NCBI GenBank assembly: GCA_023426345.1
Contig: JAFAAX010000006.1
Span: forward strand, 1-64,000
Origin: Actinomycetes bacterium
GTDB taxonomy: Bacteria > Actinomycetota > Actinomycetes > Actinomycetales > Actinomycetaceae
Length of the DNA stretch: 64,000 bases
Direction: 5' to 3'
The notes below the pieces were generated by a model. It was not told the DNA's origin. It was given only the letters and a program-made list of their open reading frames with translations, and did not search any database. Shown here one piece after another: positions 26,712 to 34,934 of this stretch. A program made the position numbers and the translations under genes. Within the stretch, counting starts at the first letter, position 1. The number at the start of each line of letters is the position of its first letter.

Positions 26712-27449
26712 TCATCCGCGTGCGCGGATGAGCGGAACCGGGAAGTTGGCGGATCGGATCGGGTCGAGGTGGTCGTCGGTGATGCCCGCCGTGAATGAGT
26801 CAAAAGGCAGGCACCGGTAGAGAGCCTCTCTGCCGAACTTCGAGCTGTCCGCGACGAAGTAGGAGTCTCCCGCGATCGAAAGCATCGTCCTCTTCAACTC
26901 GATCTCATAGCTCGTGTTGCTGTAGAGCCCGTCATCCATCACGGTGTCGCACCCGAACACTGCCACGTTGACGCGGAGCTGCCTGAGCTGCTGGACCGCG
27001 GTCGGGCCCCACATCGACGCGTCATCGGTCAGCAGCTCGCCTCCGATGAAGACGAGGTTCGCACTGCGCCGTTCCGCGATCACCATTCCGATGTGGAGAT
27101 CGTTGGTGACGACCGTGAGGCGGGAACTGGAGAGGTGCCGCGCGACCTCGAGCGTCGTGGAGCCGCTGTCGAGCAGGACGGTCTGGCCGTCGAGGATCCG
27201 TTGCGCCATCTCGGCGCCGATGGCGGCCTTCTCGTCGTGGTTGAGCGCTTCCTTCAGATCGAAAGGCGTCTGGTCGATCTCTCTCGACATGGCGCCGCCG
27301 TGCGTGCGCTGCACGAGATTGCGCTCTTCGAGGATCGCCAGATCGCGGCGGATCGTCGATTGTGTGACCCCGAACGCCGCGGCGAGTGCAGTGACGCTCT
27401 GGAACCCATGTCCGCGGAGCAACTCCATGATCTCAGCTTGACGCGACAA
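26712..27449 (-). CDS. DeoR/GlpR-family transcriptional regulator
   Basis: A 245-residue regulator. The start is TTG 27449, seven bases after a full AAAGGAGGT site, giving the family-typical LSRQAEIMELLRGHG. The winged helix-turn-helix covers residues 1-57 (VTALAAAFGVTQSTIRRDLAILE, written here in part), followed by a ribose-5-phosphate-isomerase-like sensor domain (LLDSGSTTLEVARHL, ending in DSSKFG). It is divergent from the CUT2 sugar operon and most likely represses it, with a phosphorylated sugar as effector. Candidate sites in the intergenic region are GACGCGTC (27486-27493) and GCGCGATAACGCGC (27521-27534). Confidence 0.9.
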   Translation of the reverse strand: MSRQAEIMELLRGHGFQSVTALAAAFGVTQSTIRRDLAILEERNLVQRTHGGAMSREIDQTPFDLKEALNHDEKAAIGAEMAQRILDGQTVLLDSGSTTLEVARHLSSSRLTVVTNDLHIGMVIAERRSANLVFIGGELLTDDASMWGPTAVQQLRQLRVNVAVFGCDTVMDDGLYSNTSYEIELKRTMLSIAGDSYFVADSSKFGREALYRCLPFDSFTAGITDDHLDPIRSANFPVPLIRARG

Positions 27450-27553
27450 CGCTCGTACCTCCTTTGTGATCGCTTCAGTGTAGGCGACGCGTCGCTGATG
27501 CGTGTTCAAAGGCGATAGGTGCGCGATAACGCGCAAGAAATGTTTGTGACCGA

Positions 27554-27582
27554 TTGACAGTGCGCACGAGTCGAGCTACAGT
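27554..27582 (+). promoter_or_regulatory. Promoter of the CUT2 sugar operon
   Basis: TTGACA (27554-27559) and TACAGT (27577-27582) are 17 bases apart, about 60 bases upstream of the binding-protein gene. The inverted repeat GCGCGATAACGCGC lies about 20 bases upstream and is a candidate DeoR-type operator. Confidence 0.8.
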
Positions 27583-27640
27583 CGTGCTGTCGGTGCTCCA
27601 GGGGTCGAGGCCGGCCAGATCAACACGAAGGAGTGGAATG

Positions 27641-28690
27641 ATGCGCAGAAGCAATGTCGCCGTCGCACTCGCGGGCGTTGCGACGCTCGCCCTCGCCGGT
27701 TGTGGCACGACGAGTGGCAGTGGCCAGAGCTCCGGCGACGGAGCAAGCAGCGGCGGCTCGACGGACCAGAGCGCTGGAGGCACTTACGTCACTGTCGTCA
27801 AGGCGACCGGTATCGCGTGGTTCGACCGGATGCAAGTGGGTGTTGAGGAGTGGGCCGACGAGACCGGAATCGACGCCCGGGAGGAGGGTCCCTCCGAGGC
27901 GACCAACGAGGGCCAGGTCGAGATCATCCAGAATCTGATCGCTCAGAAGCCGACAGCGATCACGGTTGTGCCCAATGACATCGCTGGCGTCGCCACCGTC
28001 CTGGGCAAGGCCCGCGATGCGGGCATCGTGGTCGTCTCCCACGAGGCGGCGGGAATCGAGAACGTGGACGCCGACATTGAGGCGTTCGAGAACAAGGCCT
28101 ACGGCGCTCAGATCATGGACGGTCTGGCAGACTGCATGGGCGCCGAGGGCGGCTACGTCCAGTACGTTGGCCGGCTGACGAACGGGTCCCACAGCGAGTG
28201 GGTCAAAGGCGCGTTGGAGAATCAACTGGAGAATTACCCGGGCATGACGCGCCTCGAGGATCCGATCGAGTCGGACGAGAATGAGGAAGTCGCCTACAAC
28301 AAGGCCAAGGAGCTCCTCTCGAAGTATCCCGACATCAAGGGGTTCCAGGGATCGGCCGGGACCGATGTCACAGGCATCGCGCGCGCCGTCGAGGAAGCCG
28401 GAAAGACCGATGACATCTGTGTGATGGGCACGGCGATCCCGTCGGTCGCCGGGAGCTACCTGGAGACGGGGGCCATCGACAAGGCCTACTTCTGGGATCC
28501 CGCCCTCGCGGGAAAGGCCCAGCTCGCGGTCGCGAAGATCATCGCCGAGGGCGGCACGATCACGGAGGGCACGGATCTCGGGATCCCCGGATATGAGTCG
28601 CTCGTCAAGCTGGAGGGTTTTGACAACGTGTTCGCCGGCAACGCCGGTGTCGCTGTCGACAAGAGCAACGTCGCCGATTACGACTTCTGA
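27641..28690 (+). CDS. CUT2-type sugar ABC transporter, binding lipoprotein
   Basis: A 349-residue periplasmic-binding-protein-like lipoprotein with signal MRRSNVAVALAGVATLALAGC (lipobox LAGC). ATG 27641 is favoured over 27638 because AAGGAG then lies seven bases upstream. The mature part belongs to the ribose/autoinducer-2/rhamnose binding group (Peripla_BP_4): TGIAWFDRMQVGVEEWADET, VVPNDIAGVATVL, and a C-terminal VDKSNVADYDF resembling LsrB and RhaS ends. It delivers a small sugar or polyol to the importer encoded next and opens a nine-gene operon. Ligand identity is not readable from sequence. Confidence 0.9.
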   Translation: MRRSNVAVALAGVATLALAGCGTTSGSGQSSGDGASSGGSTDQSAGGTYVTVVKATGIAWFDRMQVGVEEWADETGIDAREEGPSEATNEGQVEIIQNLIAQKPTAITVVPNDIAGVATVLGKARDAGIVVVSHEAAGIENVDADIEAFENKAYGAQIMDGLADCMGAEGGYVQYVGRLTNGSHSEWVKGALENQLENYPGMTRLEDPIESDENEEVAYNKAKELLSKYPDIKGFQGSAGTDVTGIARAVEEAGKTDDICVMGTAIPSVAGSYLETGAIDKAYFWDPALAGKAQLAVAKIIAEGGTITEGTDLGIPGYESLVKLEGFDNVFAGNAGVAVDKSNVADYDF

Positions 28691-28788
28691 TCCGGTATCC
28701 ATTTGATCGCGCCTTCGCGTGGAGGCGAGTCGATCGCTCGGCGGTTCGATTCGTCTCCACGCCGCGAGACCAAGGAAGAGAACGAGAG

Positions 28789-30285
28789 ATGGGTTCAGCT
28801 GAACACGTCCTGGAGGTCCGGGGCATCGTGAAGGTCTACGGCGGAGTCCGAGCGCTGCAGGGAGTATCGCTGTCTCTGGCGCCAGGCGAGGTCCACTGCC
28901 TCGCAGGGGAGAACGGAAGCGGGAAGTCCACTCTGATCAAGATCATCAGCGGCGTGGAGCGCGCCGACTCGGGTGAGATCGTCATCGATGGCCAGAGCGA
29001 GGGCCATGTGACGCCGGCCGAGGCGATCCATGCGGGTGTACAGGTGATCTATCAGGACTTCTCCCTCTTCCCCAACCTGTCGGCGGCGGAGAACATCGGA
29101 ATGCTCAACGAACTCGCCCGACGTCGGAAAGTGTTCTCGCGCCCGCGGGTCCGGCTGGCTGCCGAGAATGTCGTCAGCGATCTGGGACTCGAGTTGGACC
29201 TCGACGCGAAAGTCGGTGACCTCTCGGTGGCCGACCGGCAGCTCGTGGCGATCTGCCGAGCGCTAGTGGGAGACGTTCGGATCCTCATCATGGATGAGCC
29301 GACGACGGCGCTCACGACGGCAGAAGTGGCACGGCTCTTCGCAGTCGTCCGGAAGCTGCAGGACCACAGTGTCGCGGTCATGTTCGTCAGCCACAAACTC
29401 GACGAGGTCCTCGAGATCGCGCAACGCGTCACCGTGCTGCGCAATGGGCGGGTCGTCGAGACGGGTGATGCAGCGGACTTCACGGCCCAGAGCATCGCAC
29501 GGGCCATGACGGGACACGAGATCCACCAGGAACGAATCGTCAGCACGCTGGAGCCGAGCGATCATCCTCTGCTCCGCGTCGAGGGCTTGAGCCTGGCAGG
29601 TGCCTTCGAGGACGTCAGCTTCTCGTTGGACCGCGGGGAGCTTCTGGGAATCACGGGCCTCCTGGGTTCGGGGCGAAGCGAGATCGCTGAGGCCGTCTTC
29701 GGCGTCAGACCCGTCGACACGGGCACGATCGAGATCGAGGGAAAGAGGCACCGCATTCGCTCGATCGAGGATGCGGTACGTGCCGGGATCGGGTACGTCC
29801 CAGAAGACCGGCTTAGCCAGGGACTGTTTCTCGAGAAATCGGTGGCCGACAACATCATCGCGCCGTCGCTGGACAGATATCGGAACAAGGCGCGTCTTCT
29901 CGACCGTGGACGAATCGCGCGCTCAACCGCTGAGCTGTTCGCTCATCTGCGAATCAGAGCCGCGAGTCCCCAGGCTCCGGTGCGGAGTCTGTCCGGTGGG
30001 AACGCCCAACGGGTCGTCATCGCCAAGTGGCTCGATCGGCATCCCAGAGTGCTGATACTCAATGGTCCCACAGTCGGAGTCGACATCGGGTCGAAGGAAG
30101 AGATCTTCTCGATTCTGCGTGAGCAGGCCGACCGCGGAATCGGCGTCATCGTGATCTCCGACGATCTGCCCGAACTCGTGGCGAGCTGCCACCGGGTCCT
30201 CATCGTCAAGGCGGGCCGCGTGGTCTCGGAACTCGTCGGCGACGAGATCAGCGTTGATCGGATCCAGGAAAGGATGGCCAGCTGA
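28789..30285 (+). CDS. CUT2 sugar ABC transporter, double ATPase
   Basis: A 498-residue RbsA/MglA/LsrA-type protein with two ATPase halves. The first has Walker A GENGSGKST near residue 43 and Walker B ILIMDEPTTALT. The second, from about residue 260, has a degenerate Walker A (GLLGSGRSE), the usual CUT2 situation, and SLSGGNAQRVVIAKWL as signature. It overlaps the next permease gene by one base. It energises uptake of the sugar bound by the upstream lipoprotein. Confidence 0.93.
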   Translation: MGSAEHVLEVRGIVKVYGGVRALQGVSLSLAPGEVHCLAGENGSGKSTLIKIISGVERADSGEIVIDGQSEGHVTPAEAIHAGVQVIYQDFSLFPNLSAAENIGMLNELARRRKVFSRPRVRLAAENVVSDLGLELDLDAKVGDLSVADRQLVAICRALVGDVRILIMDEPTTALTTAEVARLFAVVRKLQDHSVAVMFVSHKLDEVLEIAQRVTVLRNGRVVETGDAADFTAQSIARAMTGHEIHQERIVSTLEPSDHPLLRVEGLSLAGAFEDVSFSLDRGELLGITGLLGSGRSEIAEAVFGVRPVDTGTIEIEGKRHRIRSIEDAVRAGIGYVPEDRLSQGLFLEKSVADNIIAPSLDRYRNKARLLDRGRIARSTAELFAHLRIRAASPQAPVRSLSGGNAQRVVIAKWLDRHPRVLILNGPTVGVDIGSKEEIFSILREQADRGIGVIVISDDLPELVASCHRVLIVKAGRVVSELVGDEISVDRIQERMAS

Positions 30286-31304
30286 TGACGTGGGCTCGAC
30301 GGCTCCGCGGCGCGAACAACGAGGGGATCCTCGCCGCATTGATTCTCGTGATCTCCATCGTGATGGCGATTGCCAGCCCTGCGTTCCTCACCGCGTCAAC
30401 GTTCTTCGCGCTCGTGCGCAGTTCCATGGTCCCGCTCGTCTTCGCGCTCGGAGTCCTGCTCATCATGATCTCCGGTGGAATCGACGTGTCATTCGCGGCC
30501 ATTGCAATATTCGCCGCATACACGACAGTCCTATGGGCCTCCGAGGAGAACCTCGACCCGACTCTCGTCGGTGTGTTCGCCATCGCTCTGGTCATCGGAG
30601 CTGTGCTCGGATCGCTCAATGGCGTGATCATCGCGCGGTTCCGTCTCCCGACGCTGATCGTCACTCTGGGAACGCAGGGGATCTTCAAGGGAATCATGCT
30701 GGCGTACATCGGATCCGTCTACATCTCGACGTCGAAGCTCCCCCCGAGCGTGCTGGCGGGTGCCAACGCGCATCTTCTGGATGTCCACGGCGGCGGCTAT
30801 CTGCACGCGATGATCCTGCCTGTTGCGGCGCTGGTCTTCGGGGTGTGGTGGATGCTCAAGTACTCGACCTTCGGCAGGAGCGTCTACGCGATCGGCGGCG
30901 ACGCCGAGGCCGCCCGCCGTGTGGGGATCAACGTCGTTCGCACCCAGGTCGTGCTCTACGCGATCGTCGGGGTGCTGGCGGCGTTCGGCGGCGTCACCTA
31001 CGTGCTGCTGGGCAAGAATGCCAATCCGCAGACGCTGGTCGGTTCGGAGATGGACATCATCGCAGCCGTCGTCCTCGGAGGGGCGTCGATCTTCGGGGGC
31101 CGCGGATCGGTGCTCGGCACCGTCCTCGGTGTCGTGCTGGTCCAGCTGATCAACAACAACCTTGTTCTCATCGGCGTCCCCAGCACCTGGCAGCGTGCCG
31201 CGGTCGGTGTACTGCTGCTGCTCGGGGTCGGCGCCCAGGCGGTCGCGGCGTCTCGGGTGCGACGCGCGCCGATGCTGGTCCAGGTGGAAGGGGCGGACGC
31301 ATGA
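30285..31304 (+). CDS. CUT2 sugar ABC transporter, permease 1
   Basis: A 339-residue RbsC/LsrC-type membrane protein with about nine or ten hydrophobic segments. GGIDVSFAAIAIFAAY near residues 65-80 and the late FGRSVYAIGGDAEAARRVGI loop are family hallmarks. It starts inside the TGA of the ATPase gene and its own stop overlaps the next permease in an ATGA. It probably forms a heterodimeric channel with permease 2. Confidence 0.92.
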   Translation: MTWARRLRGANNEGILAALILVISIVMAIASPAFLTASTFFALVRSSMVPLVFALGVLLIMISGGIDVSFAAIAIFAAYTTVLWASEENLDPTLVGVFAIALVIGAVLGSLNGVIIARFRLPTLIVTLGTQGIFKGIMLAYIGSVYISTSKLPPSVLAGANAHLLDVHGGGYLHAMILPVAALVFGVWWMLKYSTFGRSVYAIGGDAEAARRVGINVVRTQVVLYAIVGVLAAFGGVTYVLLGKNANPQTLVGSEMDIIAAVVLGGASIFGGRGSVLGTVLGVVLVQLINNNLVLIGVPSTWQRAAVGVLLLLGVGAQAVAASRVRRAPMLVQVEGADA

Positions 31305-32425
31305 GCGCGCCGAACACAGGCTCGTTCCGCGATGCGAATGTGCGGATCGATCGGAATTTCCGAGATCTTCTCTCGCGACTCCACGTCCAGCGGGGCACCG
31401 GACGCATGATCGGATTGCTGATCGTCGCGTTCGTGCTGTTCACGATCTTGAAGCCCAGCGTGTTCTTGAACCCTGTGAACCTGCAGAACATCGCCGTGGC
31501 CGCGCCCGAGATCGGGCTGCTCTCCCTCGCCATGATGCTCGCGATGCTGATCGGCGGCATCGATCTGTCTGTCGTCTCGATCGCGAATGCGGCAGCGATC
31601 ACGGTGTCGTCGCTCTACACCGCCATTGAGGGAAGCTCCGGCACGGCAGTCGCGGAGTCGATGACCCCGTTCATTCTCCTCGCGGGACTCGCAGTGGGGG
31701 CGCTGTTCGGAGCGTTCAACGGATTCTTCATCAGCGTTCTCGGCATCACGCCCATCCTCACCACGCTCGGCACCATGCAGTTGTTCAACGGCCTTGCCCT
31801 CGTGTGGACCAAGGGCGTGACGATCTCCGGAGCGCCATCGGTGCTCACGGCATTCGGACGGTCGACGCTCGCGGGGGTCCCTGTTCTCTTCCTTCTGTTC
31901 ATCGTCGCCGCCGTGGCGATGGCGATCATGGTCGAAAGAGCGCCCTTCGGGCTGAAGGTGCAGTTGCAAGGTGCCAATCCGGTGGCGGCCCAGTTCTCAG
32001 GGATCAACAGTCTCCGGACGACGATGACGACGTATGTGATCACTGGAGTCCTCGCCGCGATCGCGGGCTTCGTGTTCCTATGCAGGAACCCTGCGGCCTC
32101 CGCGGACTACGGATCGAGCTACCAGCTGCTGGCGATCGTGATCGCCGTTCTGGGAGGAACCAACCCCAACGGCGGATACGCGACCGTCGTCGGAGTCGTC
32201 CTGGCGACCCTCACCCTCCAGGTTCTCTCCAGCGGCTTCACGGCGCTTCGGCTGTCGGCCTACGAGTATGCGATCGCTCAGGGCGTTCTGCTGATCGGCG
32301 TCATGGTATTCGACCAGGTGAGTTTCCGAAGACGGCGAAGAGCAGGAGACGACGTGGGCGCACCCGAACCGCACAGCATCACCAAGGATCCGGCAATGGA
32401 AGGAACGGACGGTGGTTTGAGATGA
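31301..32425 (+). CDS. CUT2 sugar ABC transporter, permease 2
   Basis: A 374-residue paralogue of permease 1, again RbsC/LsrD-like, with GGIDLSVVSIANAAAIT and APFGLKVQLQGANPVAAQFSG. It has a 40-residue hydrophilic N-terminus and a charged C-terminal tail. ATG 31301 sits in an ATGA overlap with permease 1, and its own stop overlaps dhaK the same way. Two different permeases is the arrangement of AI-2 (lsr) and rhamnose importers. Confidence 0.92.
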   Translation: MSAPNTGSFRDANVRIDRNFRDLLSRLHVQRGTGRMIGLLIVAFVLFTILKPSVFLNPVNLQNIAVAAPEIGLLSLAMMLAMLIGGIDLSVVSIANAAAITVSSLYTAIEGSSGTAVAESMTPFILLAGLAVGALFGAFNGFFISVLGITPILTTLGTMQLFNGLALVWTKGVTISGAPSVLTAFGRSTLAGVPVLFLLFIVAAVAMAIMVERAPFGLKVQLQGANPVAAQFSGINSLRTTMTTYVITGVLAAIAGFVFLCRNPAASADYGSSYQLLAIVIAVLGGTNPNGGYATVVGVVLATLTLQVLSSGFTALRLSAYEYAIAQGVLLIGVMVFDQVSFRRRRRAGDDVGAPEPHSITKDPAMEGTDGGLR

Positions 32426-33423
32426 GGAAGATCATCAACTCCCCGGAGTCATTCGTCGACGAGTTCGTTGAGGGCATCCTGTGCGCGCATCCCGACATGG
32501 TGAGGGCTCCCGGAGGGGATCTCCGCGTGATGGTTCGCAGCGATGCTCCGGTCAAAGGACACGTTGGCATCGTCACCGGCGGCGGATCCGGTCATCTGCC
32601 ACTGTTCAAGGGGTACGTCGGCCAGGGCCTGTGTTCGGGCGTAGCGATCGGCAATGTGTTCAGCTCGCCGAGCTCGGATCAGATCCTTGAGGCGACGAAG
32701 GCCGTCGATGGCGGAGCGGGGGTGCTGTACCTCTATGGGAACTATGGCGGTGACGTCTTCAACTTCGATCTGGCCGCCGACATGGCCGAGTTCGAGGGGA
32801 TCGCCACCAAGACAGTGCTGGGCCGCGACGATGTCGCGAGCCAGCCCAGGTCTCGCGCTCAGGATCGCCGCGGCGTGGCCGGCCTCGTGTTCGCGTACAA
32901 GGCGGCTGGCGCAGCCGCGGAACGCGGCGATTCACTGGAGCAGGTGGCGGCTGCGGCAGAGGACGTCGTCGAGCACACTGCCACGATGGGGATCGGCCTG
33001 GCGCCGACGATCCTGCCGACCACCGGCCAGCCGAGCTTCGAGCTGCCCGAGGGCCAGATGGAGATCGGGATCGGCATCCATGGCGAACCTGGAACGCGAC
33101 GGGGACCACTTGAGACGGCGGATGAGATCGCTGATCATCTCGTGTCCGCCCTGATCGACGATCTCGGACTCGCCCAGGGCGCCCGCGTCGCCGTGATGGT
33201 CAACGGTCTGGGCGCGACCCCCCTCGAGGAGCTCTACGTCCTGTTCCGCCGGGTCCGCCAGGTTCTCACCGGATGCGGCATCTCCATCGAGAAGACGTAC
33301 GTGGGGGAGTACGCGACCAGCCTGGAGATGTCAGGAGCCTCGATATCGCTGCTCGAACTCACCGACGACAGGCTGCGCCTGCTGCTCGCGCCGGCGAGGT
33401 CTCCGTTCTTCCAGGAGGGCTGA
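32422..33423 (+). CDS. dhaK: DhaK-like dihydroxyacetone/ketose kinase, substrate-binding subunit
   Basis: A 333-residue DhaK-family protein. The nucleotide-free substrate domain contains VTGGGSGHLPLFKGYVG, and His220 in GIGIHGEPGTRR corresponds to the histidine that forms a hemiaminal bond with dihydroxyacetone in characterised DhaK. Homologues also phosphorylate erythrulose and related short ketoses. It is coupled to permease 2 by ATGA and followed immediately by dhaL. No DhaM (PTS phosphodonor) is in the operon, so the pair either uses ATP directly or borrows a DhaM from elsewhere. Its place in a CUT2 operon suggests a tetrose or pentose-derived ketose rather than glycerol metabolism. Confidence 0.88.
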   Translation: MRKIINSPESFVDEFVEGILCAHPDMVRAPGGDLRVMVRSDAPVKGHVGIVTGGGSGHLPLFKGYVGQGLCSGVAIGNVFSSPSSDQILEATKAVDGGAGVLYLYGNYGGDVFNFDLAADMAEFEGIATKTVLGRDDVASQPRSRAQDRRGVAGLVFAYKAAGAAAERGDSLEQVAAAAEDVVEHTATMGIGLAPTILPTTGQPSFELPEGQMEIGIGIHGEPGTRRGPLETADEIADHLVSALIDDLGLAQGARVAVMVNGLGATPLEELYVLFRRVRQVLTGCGISIEKTYVGEYATSLEMSGASISLLELTDDRLRLLLAPARSPFFQEG

Positions 33424-33424
33424 C

Positions 33425-34051
33425 ATGCGTGGCTCCGAACTGAATGCGCGCATCCGCGCCAGTCTGGAGAAGCTGCTCGAATCAACGGACGAGCTGCGTG
33501 ATCTGGACCAATCGATGGGCGATGGCGATCTCGGCATCACCATCTCCGCGGGTTCGACTGCCGTGATCTCGGCGCTGGAGGCCCTCCCCGAGGACACAGC
33601 GCCGAGCGACCTCGCCACCGTGTGCGCACGGGCATTCGCCAACGCGAACCCTTCCACGATGGCGGCCCTGGTGGCGGGAGCCCTGCTCGCCGGGTCGCGG
33701 ACGTGGACGGGGAAAGCGGACATCGGCGTGAGCGACGTGCATGAGTTCGTCGATGCGGGCGCTGCCAGCATCGCCCGACGCGGGAAGACGCAGGTGGGGG
33801 ACAAGACGATTCTCGACGGCCTCGTCGGCGTCTCGCACGCCCTGGAAGATGACGCGAGCGCCACGGAGGCACTGGATGCGGCGGTCCTCGCCGCAGCGGC
33901 AGCAGTCGAGTCGACCACCGGACTGCAATCGCGCCGCGGGCGAGCGTCCTGGCTGCAGGAACGCAGCATCGGCATCCCCGACCCGGGCGCGACGGCGCTT
34001 CTGCGCTTTGTCGAAGCGTGGCGCGCCACCGGCGCTGCGCCAGCGGATTGA
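33425..34051 (+). CDS. dhaL: DhaL-like nucleotide-binding kinase subunit
   Basis: A 208-residue DhaL-family protein. LDQSMGDGDLGITI carries the Asp cluster that binds Mg-ADP/ATP, with supporting GDKTILDGL and LQSRRGRASWLQERS motifs. It starts one base after dhaK ends. Together they form a two-subunit kinase for a short ketose. The dinucleotide-binding residues all appear present, so activity is expected. Confidence 0.88.
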   Translation: MRGSELNARIRASLEKLLESTDELRDLDQSMGDGDLGITISAGSTAVISALEALPEDTAPSDLATVCARAFANANPSTMAALVAGALLAGSRTWTGKADIGVSDVHEFVDAGAASIARRGKTQVGDKTILDGLVGVSHALEDDASATEALDAAVLAAAAAVESTTGLQSRRGRASWLQERSIGIPDPGATALLRFVEAWRATGAAPAD

Positions 34052-34125
34052 CCGGCGGAACCGCCCAATCCCCCATGCCGAATCTCGGCTCCCCGATCCT
34101 CGAACCTACGAAAGGGACAAGACTC

Positions 34126-34932
34126 ATGAGCACCTGGCTGAACGACGTGTTCCCGGCACCCAAGCCGATCATCGGGATGTGCCACCTGCCAGCACTCCCC
34201 GGCGACACCGCCTACGACAAGACGGCGGGGATGTCTGCGATTGTCGAACACGCCAAGAGGGAGATCGCCGCACTGCAGGAAGGCGGCGTCGACGGCATCC
34301 TGATCTCCAATGAGTTCAGTCTTCCCTACCTAACGGAGACCGAGCCGATCACGGCGGTCAGCATGGCACGCGTGATCGGCGAGGTGGCGGATGATCTCGC
34401 GGTTCCCTTCGGAGTGAATGTGCTGTGGGACGCCGTGGCCTCGATCGATCTGGCGGTGGCCACCGGCGCCAGGTTTGTGCGAGAGGTGTTCACCGGTGTC
34501 TATGCCAGCGACTTCGGACTGTGGAACACCCATGTCGGAAAGACTGCGCGCCATCGGGTGGCGATGTCCGGTTCGGATGTCCGCCTGCTCTTCAACATCG
34601 TTCCGGAGGCGGCGTCCTACATGGCGGAGCGGGACTTGGCCCAGCTGACCCAGTCGACGGTCTTCAACTGCGTGCCCGACGGGCTGTGCGTGTCGGGCCT
34701 GACCGCCGGGGCGGCGACCGAGACATCGACTCTGAAGACTGTCAAGGAGCATGCCGGTTCGGTGCCGGTGTTCGTCAACACAGGGGTGAAGCCGGACACT
34801 CTCGTGGAGAGCCTGAGATTCGCGGACGGAGCGATCGTGGGCACGTTCTTCAAGAAAGACGGCGTCTTCGAGAACGACGTCGACATCGCGCGTGTCCGCG
34901 AACTGATGGATGTCGTGAGAGAGGCCCGCTGA
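34126..34932 (+). CDS. BtpA/SgcQ-family protein
   Basis: A 268-residue protein starting MSTWLNDVFPAPKPIIGMCH, with IGMCHLPALPGD, GVDGILISNEFSLPY and FGVNVLWDAVASIDLAVATGA, the conserved blocks of the BtpA family (predicted TIM barrel). ATG 34126 follows GAAAGGGA. The family name comes from a cyanobacterial photosystem I factor, but operonic members such as E. coli SgcQ lie with sugar kinases, epimerases and transporters and have no established reaction. By position here, between a ketose kinase pair and an FGGY kinase, it may be an isomerase or aldolase-like step. That is inference. Confidence 0.8.
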   Translation: MSTWLNDVFPAPKPIIGMCHLPALPGDTAYDKTAGMSAIVEHAKREIAALQEGGVDGILISNEFSLPYLTETEPITAVSMARVIGEVADDLAVPFGVNVLWDAVASIDLAVATGARFVREVFTGVYASDFGLWNTHVGKTARHRVAMSGSDVRLLFNIVPEAASYMAERDLAQLTQSTVFNCVPDGLCVSGLTAGAATETSTLKTVKEHAGSVPVFVNTGVKPDTLVESLRFADGAIVGTFFKKDGVFENDVDIARVRELMDVVREAR

Positions 34933-34934
34933 AC

